From NCBI GenBank assembly GCA_003132825.1, contig PKYX01000154.1, positions 3,283-12,015 on the forward strand: a stretch of 8,733 nt of DNA, written 5' to 3'. How positions within the stretch are numbered: the first letter of the stretch is position 1; each line of letters starts with the position of its first letter. A model generated the notes under the pieces. The model was not told the DNA's origin. It did not search any database and saw only the letters and a list, made by a program, of their open reading frames with translations. Shown here piece by piece: positions 1 through 8,538 of this stretch. This DNA is from Acidobacteriaceae bacterium (GTDB taxonomy: Bacteria > Acidobacteriota > Terriglobia > Terriglobales > Acidobacteriaceae). The translations under genes and the position numbers were made by a program.

Positions 1-476
1 GCGATCAGCAACGGACATCCCATGGCGCCGATGCCCCACGAAGAATTCAACAGGTTTAAGGCCGCCGCGCGATTGCCCGGGTTCGCGTCCGCGATGAACA
101 GGTTGCCAGCGGGAGTGTTGCTGCCGAACCCGACGCCGTAAATGGAAACCGCCACCAGGCCGAGTGTCCAGTTCGCGCGGACCAGCATGGCCATCCCCGC
201 GGCCATTAGGACCAGTCCCACCCGCAGCGTCCGGCGATAGCCCAGGCGCTCGACCAGCACGCCGGACAGAAGCATCCCGAGCATCGAAGTCGCGAACTGG
301 GCGACGAACAAATAGCCGGCCTGCGTGTCATTCAACAGCCAGCGCGCGGAGAACATGGGGAGCATGGGCCCGAGCATGGTCATCACCACGCCGGTGACGA
401 TGAAGTCCGCATGGACCAGGGCGGTTCCCTTGATGGCGGATTTTGCAGGCGCTAAGGTCAACCGTCCAGTATGCAT
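1..476 (-). CDS. MFS transporter, N-terminal part (runs off the left edge)
   Basis: This is a major facilitator superfamily permease of the inner membrane. The ATG at 476 opens a frame that stays open to base 1, giving 158 complete residues and no stop. Hydrophobic segments lie near residues 17-42, 53-75, 85-99 and 104-126, which fits the first helices of a 12-helix carrier. Between helices 2 and 3, residues 72-84 (GVLVERLGYRRTL) match the family motif A, G-x-L-x-D/E-R-x-G-x-R-R-x-L. Residues 137-155 carry an R-AAALN-LL-N-x-x-WGIGA-x-x-x-P pattern. I associate this with fucose-permease-like sugar carriers, but the substrate cannot be read from half a protein. No strong ribosome binding site precedes the ATG; the frame is open further upstream, so a longer start is possible. 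It follows the TauE/SafE gene on the same strand after 94 bp and may share its transcript. Confidence 0.85.
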   Translation of the reverse strand, partial: MHTGRLTLAPAKSAIKGTALVHADFIVTGVVMTMLGPMLPMFSARWLLNDTQAGYLFVAQFATSMLGMLLSGVLVERLGYRRTLRVGLVLMAAGMAMLVRANWTLGLVAVSIYGVGFGSNTPAGNLFIADANPGNRAAALNLLNSSWGIGAMGCPLLI

Positions 477-529
477 GGCCGTGCGAAATCGTGGAAGGAA
501 AACCGCCGGGAAACATTCTGGCTCGGAGC

Positions 530-544
530 TCCGCGAAGCGCGGA
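530..544. other. Short perfect hairpin between TauE/SafE and MFS genes
   Basis: TCCGCG-AAG-CGCGGA is a perfect 6-bp inverted repeat with a 3-base loop, in the 94-bp gap between the two genes. No T run follows on either strand, so it is not a convincing intrinsic terminator. It could stabilise an mRNA end or be chance in GC-rich DNA. Confidence 0.25.
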
Positions 545-570
545 CCAGGCCGCCCGTCCTTTGCGTTTCG

Positions 571-1353
571 CTAGTACGCTTTGACGAAAAAATACACCGT
601 CATGCCGGTACCGATAAGGATGACAGCCCCGCGGACGGCGGTCGGTGGTAGCCGCATCGCGTAGCGCGCTCCAAAATATCCCCCCAGCAGTGCCCCCCCA
701 ATCATCACTGCTGCCTGCGGCCAGTACACCGCGCGCGCTGCGATAAACGCGATTACCGCGACGCCATTGACCGCGGTCGACAGGGCTGATTTCAGGGCAT
801 TCATGGCATGCATGTCGGTCATGCCCGCGGCCGCCAGCATGGCCAGGATGACGATGCCCATGCCTCCGCCGAAGTAGCCGCCGTAAATGCCGACCAACAG
901 TTGGAAGATGGATGCGGCAAGGATAGCGAGGGTCGTGGCCTCATGCCCGGCGCTCGGGCGGCGCTTGCCCGCCAACTTCCTGCCGAACAGAAACAGCAGC
1001 GTGGCCACCAACATCAGCCAGGGCAGCAGTCGCATGAAGGTGTGCGCCGGCGTCTTCAGTAGCAGGAAGGCGCCCATGGTGCCGCCCATGACGCTGGCCA
1101 CGAGCAGAGGCACCAGCATGCGTTTGCGCATATGCAAGCGGTTGCGATAGGCGCCGGTGCTGGCGGTCACGCCGGTCCACAGAGCTACCGTGTTGCTTGC
1201 GTTGGCGGGGATCGGCGGCACGCCGGTGAACAGCAGCGCCGGAAAACCAATAAAGCTGCCGCCGCCCGCGACCGCGTTCAGTACTCCGCTCAAGATGGCA
1301 GCCGAGAAAAGAAAAATGGCTTGCGCGAGGCTCAAGGATAAAGGTTGTATCAC
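571..1353 (-). CDS. TauE/SafE-family membrane permease
   Basis: This is a probable integral membrane permease of the TauE/SafE family (sulfite, sulfoacetate or other organic anion export; exact substrate unknown). From the GTG at 1353 it has 260 residues, normal for the family. It shows the expected two-fold internal repeat. The first half has A-V-A-GGG-S-F around residues 27-34, followed by GFPALLFTG and an N-x-x-N-T helix. The second half has GIYGGYFGGGMG at 155-166, followed by a matching A-x-N-A-L-K helix. About eight hydrophobic segments are visible. The frame opens as far as a TTG at 1443, only 39 bases after gyrA. The extra 30 residues are rich in Pro, Arg and Gly and look non-coding, so I place the start at GTG 1353, although neither start has a good ribosome binding site. 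It lies downstream of gyrA on the same strand, with the MFS gene after it; a shared transcript is plausible. Confidence 0.87.
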   Translation of the reverse strand: MIQPLSLSLAQAIFLFSAAILSGVLNAVAGGGSFIGFPALLFTGVPPIPANASNTVALWTGVTASTGAYRNRLHMRKRMLVPLLVASVMGGTMGAFLLLKTPAHTFMRLLPWLMLVATLLFLFGRKLAGKRRPSAGHEATTLAILAASIFQLLVGIYGGYFGGGMGIVILAMLAAAGMTDMHAMNALKSALSTAVNGVAVIAFIAARAVYWPQAAVMIGGALLGGYFGARYAMRLPPTAVRGAVILIGTGMTVYFFVKAY

Positions 1354-1465
1354 AGGAGGCAGTCGAGACGTAATCTGGCGGGAAGTTCGAGGGCGAAACC
1401 CGCGCGGAGGACGCCCGGGGGGCCATCCACCACCCGGCGTCAAACCTCGATCCGCGGCGATCGCT

Positions 1466-1482
1466 GCCTACCGAATCAGCGC

Positions 1483-1495
<13 letters not shown>
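1466..1495. repeat. 15-bp tandem duplication spanning the gyrA stop codon
   Basis: Two adjacent 15-bp copies, 1466-1480 and 1481-1495, differ at one base (GCCTACCGAATCAGC and GCCTACTGAATCAGC on the plus strand). The right copy contains the gyrA stop TAG (1485-1483). Because the unit is five codons long, the left copy puts a second TAG in frame at 1470-1468. Reading through the first stop would add only Ala-Leu-Ile-Arg. Confidence 0.85.
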
Positions 1496-4146
<2,651 letters not shown>

Positions 4147-4181
4147 AGATCGAGCTCTAAAGGTTTGAGAACACGGTCCTC

Positions 4182-4206
4182 CGCGAAGCTAGGCCTCGAG
4201 CTCGCG
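4182..4206 (-). promoter_or_regulatory. Possible hairpin in the gyrA 5' leader
   Basis: On the plus strand CGCGAAGCT (4182-4190) and AGCTCGCG (4199-4206) are inverted repeats with one bulged base and an 8-base loop. The element lies 36-60 bases upstream of the gyrA ATG and inside the leader predicted from the candidate promoter. It could fold in the mRNA. A GGAGG (minus strand) follows the structure but is too far from the ATG to serve it. Function is unknown. Confidence 0.3.
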
Positions 4207-4261
4207 GGTTGTCGGTAACTAATTGCATTTACAGGAAGTTAATGCGCCTTCGATTAGTAAA

Positions 4262-4270
4262 ATTATAACA
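4262..4270 (-). promoter_or_regulatory. Candidate gyrA promoter (extended -10)
   Basis: On the minus strand the bases read TGTTATAAT, a perfect consensus -10 hexamer with the TGn extension. It sits in the only AT-rich patch upstream of gyrA. No recognisable -35 hexamer lies 16-18 bases upstream (CCAAAA-type sequence there), which is what extended -10 promoters tolerate. Predicted transcription would start near 4255, giving a leader of about 110 bases. Assignment is by motif only. Confidence 0.5.
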
Positions 4271-4341
4271 CGGAAAGAGACCGTTTTGGGGGCTGGAGGG
4301 GGGTGTCTTGGCAGGGGCGTAGTTCGATGCCGAGACCCGAT

Positions 4342-4387
4342 CCGGAGACCGGACCCGGAGACCGGACCCGGAGACCGGACCCGGAGA
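4342..4387. repeat. 13-bp tandem repeat, 3.5 copies
   Basis: The unit CCGGAGACCGGAC occurs three times without a mismatch (4342-4354, 4355-4367, 4368-4380), followed by a 7-base partial copy ending at 4387. The flanking bases 4329-4341 resemble a decayed copy. Each unit contains CCGG-AGA-CCGG, able to form a tiny stem. It lies about 70 bp upstream of the candidate gyrA promoter. Perfect identity suggests recent expansion or continuing slippage. Confidence 0.95.
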
Positions 4388-4488
4388 AACGACACGGGGA
4401 AAATTGCTAGAGAAGTTCCGCAATGCCTGAACCCATTTGGGCTCCGGGTCTCTGGGATGACGGGCTTTCGCGATCTCAGTTGAGGCCT

Positions 4489-4523
4489 GCACCATGCTTA
4501 GGGCCGCACCCCTGCTTAGGGCT
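4489..4523. repeat. 17/18-bp imperfect tandem duplication spanning a stop codon
   Basis: GCACCATGCTTAGGGCC (4489-4505) is followed directly by GCACCCCTGCTTAGGGCT (4506-4523). The right copy holds the TAA stop (4518-4516) of the secreted-protein gene. The left copy puts a second TAA in frame at 4500-4498, after Ala-Gly-Val-Arg-Pro. This is the same arrangement as at the end of gyrA, with an unrelated sequence. Confidence 0.75.
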
Positions 4524-5193
4524 GCAGGATGACTTCGTTCGGCGAGGTGGGAAGCACGAATTTTGACCCAAGCTCCTGGCTGGCTTTTTCTGTAGCCGGC
4601 AAGTCGAGGGCGGCGAGCTGGATTTTTTTGGTCCAGTAGCCATCGTTCCAATAGTCGCCGCGCGCGTAAATCATGCCGTTGGCGATGCTGTACTCGCGAA
4701 TCTGTTCGCGATGACCGTCGCGGTATACCAGCACAACCGGCGTGAGCGCGGGAGGTGCTGGCTCGGCGGCTCGAGCGCGCCCAGCCGCCGCCGGCCATTT
4801 CGTGGCTTCGGGCTCGCGATAGTCGAGCGGGGCGGCGGTTCCAGGGCCCATCATTCCGTTCCCACTTGCGCCGCTCAATCGCACGTAACGATCCCCGCGC
4901 CACTCGATCAGCAGCGGCTCGGATTTCGGCTCCGCCGGGACAGCCTCAGCCGGAGACGGCATTTGGACCACGATGACTTGCGGCTCGGAGGCGGGAAGGG
5001 AGGGATAGTCAGCGTACCCGTAGGGAGATCCGAGCAGAAGCCCCGGGCCTAGGAAATGCCCCATTGCAGCCCGACCGAACCGAACGCCGGGAGGCGGAAC
5101 CGGAATGGTGATGGCGGGACCTCGCAGCTGGGCCTGCGAGAGCGGCAACCCCACAACCGCTCCGAACAGCGCGATGGCCAGGGTTCGATGCAT
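4516..5193 (-). CDS. Secreted protein of unknown function, paralogue of the upstream gene
   Basis: This 225-residue protein has a clear signal peptide (residues 1-21, MHRTLAIALF... ending SQA before QLRG), so it is exported across the inner membrane. The middle is rich in Pro, Ala and Gly and looks disordered, with a short LLIEWRGDRYVRL segment. The C-terminal domain (about 153-225) begins VVLVYRDGH, continues with a Y-S-I and a W-rich loop (ADYW-like), then KKIQLAALDLPAT and F-V-L-P. The same framework occurs in the protein encoded just upstream, in both the C-terminal domain and the Q-x-RG mature N-terminus, so the two are probably tandem paralogues. I recall similar proteins from Acidobacteria annotated only as hypothetical. 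The alternating short strands suggest a small beta fold; that is inference. The ATG is three bases after the upstream stop (TGA-CAC-ATG) with no clear ribosome binding site, which points to translational coupling. Confidence 0.82.
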   Translation of the reverse strand: MHRTLAIALFGAVVGLPLSQAQLRGPAITIPVPPPGVRFGRAAMGHFLGPGLLLGSPYGYADYPSLPASEPQVIVVQMPSPAEAVPAEPKSEPLLIEWRGDRYVRLSGASGNGMMGPGTAAPLDYREPEATKWPAAAGRARAAEPAPPALTPVVLVYRDGHREQIREYSIANGMIYARGDYWNDGYWTKKIQLAALDLPATEKASQELGSKFVLPTSPNEVILQP

Positions 5194-5196
5194 GTG

Positions 5197-5931
5197 TCAG
5201 TTCGTTTCAGGGCCCACGGGCAGCTGGAAATCGATGCCGCGATCATCGTTCTGTTTCGCAGTGGCCGTCAAGTCGAGATCAGCGAGCGCGATCTTGGCGC
5301 GATGTCCCGGGGTCAGGTCGTAGAGCATGCGGCCGACAATCGCGTAGTTCTGAACTTCAAGCTGGTGGCCGTCTTTGAATATCAGCACGGTCCGGGGCTG
5401 CTCGGAAACCGCAGCCGTGTCTGCCGTCTGATCGGCGGCTGGCTGCGACTCCGAAGTCGGGTCGGTGGCGGGCTCGGTACGCCTGCGCCCGGAGTAAGCG
5501 GCTTCCGCGGCCCCACTCGATTCGCCCGAAGCACGGCGGTCGAAAATGGTCGGGCCGGAGGGATAGTCATTCTCTTCGGCGGAATCGTCGGCTGCTGGAT
5601 CCACCATGTAGACCGGGTAGGGCACGGCATAGACATCGCCCGCGAGCGGGAATAGCGGAGCGCGGCGGTGATGGTGGAGGAACAGGGGAGCATTCGGATG
5701 GTTGGGGAACTGGTTCGAGAAGCAGCAATTGAAAGGCTTCTGACCCGAGTATCCGAGAGGTCCGAGCGCAGTGACGCTCGGGGCAATGCCCGGCGCCTGG
5801 CCGAAATGGCCTCCGAATCCGATGGAGGTCACCGAGGTAGGAACTCCGCGAACCTGAGCCTCCGCGAGACTGACGCAAAAAAGAAAGGACAACGCGAAAG
5901 CCGCTACCGACGCTGGAATCAGCCGCCGCAT
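5197..5931 (-). CDS. Secreted protein of unknown function, first of a paralogous pair
   Basis: I place the start at ATG 5931, giving 244 residues that begin MRRLIPASVAAFALSF, a typical signal peptide with predicted cleavage after AEA and a mature end QVRG. The frame continues upstream to 6111, and ATG 5961 has a GGGG-type ribosome binding site six bases away. That start would put an acidic stretch (GSELEYD) before the signal peptide, so I favour 5931. The middle is rich in Gly, Pro, His and Ser with low complexity. Residues 179-244 form a domain with VLIFKDGH, NYAIV, LYDL, AKIALADLDLTAT and DFQLP, shared with the next gene. No catalytic motif is visible. The gene is the first of a two-gene unit, after a likely terminator that separates it from the membrane protein upstream. 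Cell location is expected to be periplasmic or outer envelope. Confidence 0.82.
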   Translation of the reverse strand: MRRLIPASVAAFALSFLFCVSLAEAQVRGVPTSVTSIGFGGHFGQAPGIAPSVTALGPLGYSGQKPFNCCFSNQFPNHPNAPLFLHHHRRAPLFPLAGDVYAVPYPVYMVDPAADDSAEENDYPSGPTIFDRRASGESSGAAEAAYSGRRRTEPATDPTSESQPAADQTADTAAVSEQPRTVLIFKDGHQLEVQNYAIVGRMLYDLTPGHRAKIALADLDLTATAKQNDDRGIDFQLPVGPETN

Positions 5932-5937
5932 AGCAAA

Positions 5938-5943
5938 ATCATA
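5938..5943 (-). promoter_or_regulatory. Possible -10 element for the secreted-protein pair
   Basis: TATGAT on the minus strand ends seven bases before ATG 5931. If it is a real -10, transcription would begin at or next to that ATG and the mRNA would be leaderless, in line with the lack of a ribosome binding site there. There is no good -35 match 17 bases upstream. Weak, motif-only evidence. Confidence 0.2.
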
Positions 5944-6052
5944 CTCTAGTTCTGACCCCATGAAGCGCCCCTTTTTCCCCGCGATCGTTCCTCCGAGATT
6001 AGAACCTGCAGAGTTAAGGAGAGTTGCTCGCCAGAACCGAGATCCGGCGGCC

Positions 6053-6072
6053 AAAAGGCCCCGATTGGGGCC
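6053..6072 (-). terminator. Likely intrinsic terminator after the membrane-protein gene
   Basis: On the minus strand GGCCCC-AATC-GGGGCC is followed directly by TTTT (plus-strand AAAA at 6053-6056). This is a strong 6-bp all-GC stem with a 4-base loop and a short T run, 77 bases after the stop of the gene ending at 6149. It would separate that gene from the secreted-protein pair. The short T run keeps confidence moderate. A run of nine Cs (6071-6079) overlaps the stem and offers alternative pairings. Confidence 0.5.
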
Positions 6073-6148
6073 CCCCCCCGGGGATCCTCCTGTGGATGAA
6101 ATCATTTGCATAGCTGGCGGGCACAGGCCGCGGCGGGTCGGTCCGGCT

Positions 6149-7399
6149 TCATCCCCGGCCGATCCCGGCCAGCTCCCACAGGTTCCAGATGGATTGCGCC
6201 ATCAGCACACCCCAAATGCACCCCATCACCAGATTGCGATGGCGGGTTTCGAGTAAGTCGGCGCTGACTCCGGCAACAAACACAAACAGGAACGGCAGGG
6301 CCACGAACTGGAAGCCGAGCCCGGGTTGATGCGGCGTGCCGACCCCCAGAAGCAGGAACAAAGCCGCCACCAGCAGCGGAGCATGGTTGCCGAAGTACCT
6401 CGCCCGCGGCCACGCGAGATACGCAAGGAGCGCCGCCGGCGCTGCGACCGCAAGCGCGGGGCTGCTCTCGACTAACTGGGCCAGGACTTGCCGGTAGGCA
6501 ACCCGCATTCCGAAGGCCCGCCAGCTGATGCCGAAAAAGCGCGCCTGCCGCATTCCCTCAAGCAACGCGCCGGCATGAAAGGAGTACGAGGCCCATAGCA
6601 GCAGGCACCCAACCCCGCATCCCGCAGCCCAGATCGCAACCGCCGCGCCCCGCCGAGTGGGCGCCAGGTAAAGCATGAAGGCCAGCGCCACAGGAGCCAC
6701 GATGACGAGAGAGAATTGCGATCCGATGGCCAGGGCCAAAGAAAGACCGAGCAGGGCAATGCGGCGCCAGTTCCAGAGCACCACTTCGCGCGGCGCGTAT
6801 AAAGTGTGCGCCACGGCGATGGCGGTGAAGATCGCTCCCAATGCGCCCCATGCCGCCCCCATCTCCGGCTGCGCAAACCAGAGCGCGCTGGCCCGCAGGA
6901 TGGCGGGCGAAAAGCAGTAGAGCGTGAGAGCAATGTAACCGCCCATGTTGCCGTAGAGACGGCGCGACACGTACCAGAGCGATGCGCCGAGCAGCAAGCC
7001 GAAAACCAGGTCCGGCGCTCGCGCCAGCCATCCCCAATCGGACATCGACTCCCCTTGCAGAGGACGCGGCCAGAGCAGAAGGGGCGCTGAGGCAGTCAGG
7101 TACCAGAGCGGCGAGTGATAGGCGTCGTAGCCGCCGGTGTTGTTGAACTCCCAGGCGGATGCGGCGCTATTTTCCCGTTGGGCTTCGTCCCCCGGAGCAC
7201 AGTACGGAGTTCCTGCGATGCCCGCGCGATGCCATTGCCGTAGGCCCTGTTGGACACGGAACAGCTCGGCCTCATTCACTCCCGTGCGCCGCAACCCGCG
7301 ATCGACCAGCCAGACACACTGCGCCAGAAAAACCACGAGCAGCAGTGCGGCCACAAACTGTGGTTCGCCGAATCGTTGACGGCTGAAAAATGGCCCCAT
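6149..7399 (-). CDS. Polytopic membrane protein, GT-C / family 39-like glycosyltransferase
   Basis: This 416-residue inner-membrane protein has about ten hydrophobic segments. The first helix (about residues 14-32) is followed by a loop with VNEAELFR (41-48), where GT-C enzymes carry their acidic catalytic residues, usually D/E-E or D-E. Then come a long polar loop and YHSPLWYL (94-101), close to the H/P-P-L-Y pattern of family 39 enzymes. RAPDLVFGLLLGASLWYVSRRLYG (split around residues 127-150) also matches that family's helix and linker. From these I infer transfer of a sugar from a polyprenyl-phosphate donor to a lipid or protein acceptor at the periplasmic face. The canonical acidic pair is not exact, and the protein is shorter than ArnT or PMT enzymes, so a non-catalytic membrane protein cannot be excluded. 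The ATG (7399-7397) lacks a ribosome binding site. Its start shares CATG with a possible start of the divergent protease gene. Confidence 0.72.
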   Translation of the reverse strand: MGPFFSRQRFGEPQFVAALLLVVFLAQCVWLVDRGLRRTGVNEAELFRVQQGLRQWHRAGIAGTPYCAPGDEAQRENSAASAWEFNNTGGYDAYHSPLWYLTASAPLLLWPRPLQGESMSDWGWLARAPDLVFGLLLGASLWYVSRRLYGNMGGYIALTLYCFSPAILRASALWFAQPEMGAAWGALGAIFTAIAVAHTLYAPREVVLWNWRRIALLGLSLALAIGSQFSLVIVAPVALAFMLYLAPTRRGAAVAIWAAGCGVGCLLLWASYSFHAGALLEGMRQARFFGISWRAFGMRVAYRQVLAQLVESSPALAVAAPAALLAYLAWPRARYFGNHAPLLVAALFLLLGVGTPHQPGLGFQFVALPFLFVFVAGVSADLLETRHRNLVMGCIWGVLMAQSIWNLWELAGIGRG

Positions 7400-7475
7400 G
7401 AGACAGAGGCGAGTGTTTTACCATGTCCGGGGACTGTTCCGGAAACTTCCTCGCTGGAGCAAATGGGGAAAGAAG

Positions 7476-8471
7476 ATGAGCGAACCGGACGAGAACGCGG
7501 ATTCGGAGGCAGCCGGGAATACCCCGGGGAATGGGACGCCGTCCCTGTCCGAAGCGGAGCCGCGGCCGTGGCTTCCGCGGCACATCGACCAAGCGTTTCT
7601 CGGCCAGGATGGGCTGCGCTCGGGGTGGCGGCTACTGCTGTATTTGGCCATCCGCAAGGGGCTGCTGTTGCTGCTCGGAGTTGTGGTGTACTGGGCGGTG
7701 CCGCCGGACATGCTTCCCCTGTGGGCGGACTTGATCATCGAGTTCGTGATGCTGGTCGTGGCGATCGTTCCCGCATTCCTGCTGGCGCGGTTAGAGGAGC
7801 GTCCGTTTGGCGCGTACGGTCTGCCCCCGGGTCACGCATTCGGGAAGCTGTTCTGGGCGGGAGCAGCTTGGGGACTCGGTGCGCTGACAGTCCTGCTGTT
7901 CGCCCTGCATGGCGCGGGAGGGTTCGAGGTGGACAGGCTGGCCTTGCACGGGGTGCGCATTCTGGAATTTGCCGGCTTCTGGGGTCTGTATTTCCTGGTT
8001 GTCAGTTTTGCCGAAGAGTTCTACCTGCGCGGCTACACCCAGTTCACCCTGACCGAGACCATCGGGTTCTGGCCGGCGGCGGTCTTGCTTTCCATTCGCT
8101 TCGCCGACCTTCACCGTCACAACCCCGGAGAAAACCTCGCGGGCTTAATCGGGGCGGGCGTCATCGGATTATTTTTTTGCCTCACCCTCCGTCGTACGGG
8201 CAGCCTGTGGTTTGCCGTTGGCTTTCACACGGCATGGGATTGGGGAGAAACCTATTTCTATTCCGTGCCCGATAGCGGCTCGGTGGCTCCCGGTCATCTG
8301 TTGCGAACGTCCTTGCACGGTCCGGGGTGGCTGACAGGGGGTTCCGCAGGCCCGGAAGCGAGCGTGCTGCTGTTCGTCGTCATCGCACTGTCGGGGTTTG
8401 CGTTCGACCGGGTCTATCGCGAGGCCAGGTACAGGAGCCCCGACGAGATCAAGCCCGGCGCTCGAGCCTGA
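7476..8471 (+). CDS. CPBP-family intramembrane metalloprotease (Abi/Rce1-like)
   Basis: This is a membrane-embedded glutamic/metalloprotease of the CPBP (CAAX protease and bacteriocin-processing) family. From ATG 7476 it has 331 residues. The signature motifs are intact: EE-x-x-x-R at E180, E181 and R185; F-x-x-x-H at F209 and H213; and a third motif with H251 (FHTAWDW). Several hydrophobic segments surround them, with the N-terminal roughly 40 residues soluble and acidic. The region after the second motif (NPGEN...GLFFCLTLRRTGSLW) fits a subgroup I recall in acidobacteria. I chose ATG 7476 because GGGGAAAG lies just upstream and the protein then begins with an acidic hydrophilic tail. A frame from ATG 7398 would add 26 basic residues and overlap the divergent gene's start. 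It is the only plus-strand gene here and converges on gyrB. Substrate is unknown; family members process prenylated or peptide substrates or confer bacteriocin self-immunity. Confidence 0.93.
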   Translation: MSEPDENADSEAAGNTPGNGTPSLSEAEPRPWLPRHIDQAFLGQDGLRSGWRLLLYLAIRKGLLLLLGVVVYWAVPPDMLPLWADLIIEFVMLVVAIVPAFLLARLEERPFGAYGLPPGHAFGKLFWAGAAWGLGALTVLLFALHGAGGFEVDRLALHGVRILEFAGFWGLYFLVVSFAEEFYLRGYTQFTLTETIGFWPAAVLLSIRFADLHRHNPGENLAGLIGAGVIGLFFCLTLRRTGSLWFAVGFHTAWDWGETYFYSVPDSGSVAPGHLLRTSLHGPGWLTGGSAGPEASVLLFVVIALSGFAFDRVYREARYRSPDEIKPGARA

Positions 8472-8483
8472 AACCGCATTGGC

Positions 8484-8503
8484 GGGAGGTGCGCGGCCCT
8501 CCC
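8484..8503. terminator. Weak hairpin between convergent protease and gyrB genes
   Basis: GGGAGG (8484-8489) and CCTCCC (8498-8503) form a 6-bp inverted repeat with an 8-base loop in the 67-bp gap between the two convergent stops. It could act in both directions, but no T run follows on either strand, so termination activity is doubtful. Confidence 0.28.
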
Positions 8504-8538
8504 CGGTGGGTTCGGTGGACGGGGGCGGTCGAAGTTCC

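Larger units (their letters stand above)
4147..4515. other. Non-coding stretch upstream of gyrA
   Basis: These 369 bases between the second secreted-protein gene and gyrA hold no credible gene. Open frames through it are extensions of shadow frames of the neighbours. From right to left it contains the copied stop region of the upstream gene, a 13-bp tandem repeat, an AT-rich island around 4250-4270 that stands out from the GC-rich background and carries the likely gyrA promoter, and an untranslated leader of about 110 bases with a possible hairpin. I see no clear intrinsic terminator for the secreted-protein genes here, so some read-through into gyrA is possible. Confidence 0.7.

Noticed and set aside
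328..516. 62-residue minus-strand frame at the MFS start
   Set aside because: Shifted frame over the MFS N-terminus; only the frame starting at 476 gives membrane helices and motif A.
1448..1463. CGATC inverted repeat after gyrA as a terminator
   Set aside because: Stem of only five pairs and no T run; the TauE/SafE gene follows on the same strand.
4159..4180. Five-codon leader ORF (GTG TTC TCA AAC CTT TAG) after GGAGGA in the gyrA leader
   Set aside because: Spacing between GGAGG and GTG is only about three bases, the peptide has no regulatory codon run, and no attenuator structure follows.
4229..4903. 224-residue minus-strand frame crossing the non-coding stretch and the secreted-protein gene
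   Set aside because: Out of frame with the gene that has a signal peptide and a paralogue; Arg/Ser/Pro-rich composition typical of a shadow frame, and its end simply translates the 13-bp repeat.
7376..7381. TTGACG as a -35 for the protease gene
   Set aside because: No acceptable -10 hexamer lies 16-18 bases downstream.
7250..8275. 341-residue plus-strand frame overlapping the protease
   Set aside because: Runs in a different frame through the CPBP gene, whose three catalytic motifs identify the true frame; composition is Arg/Gly-rich noise.
7476..8471. CPBP protease as an abortive-infection defence gene
   Set aside because: The family name Abi reflects historical annotation; no toxin, bacteriocin, phage or restriction gene lies nearby, so a defence role is unsupported.
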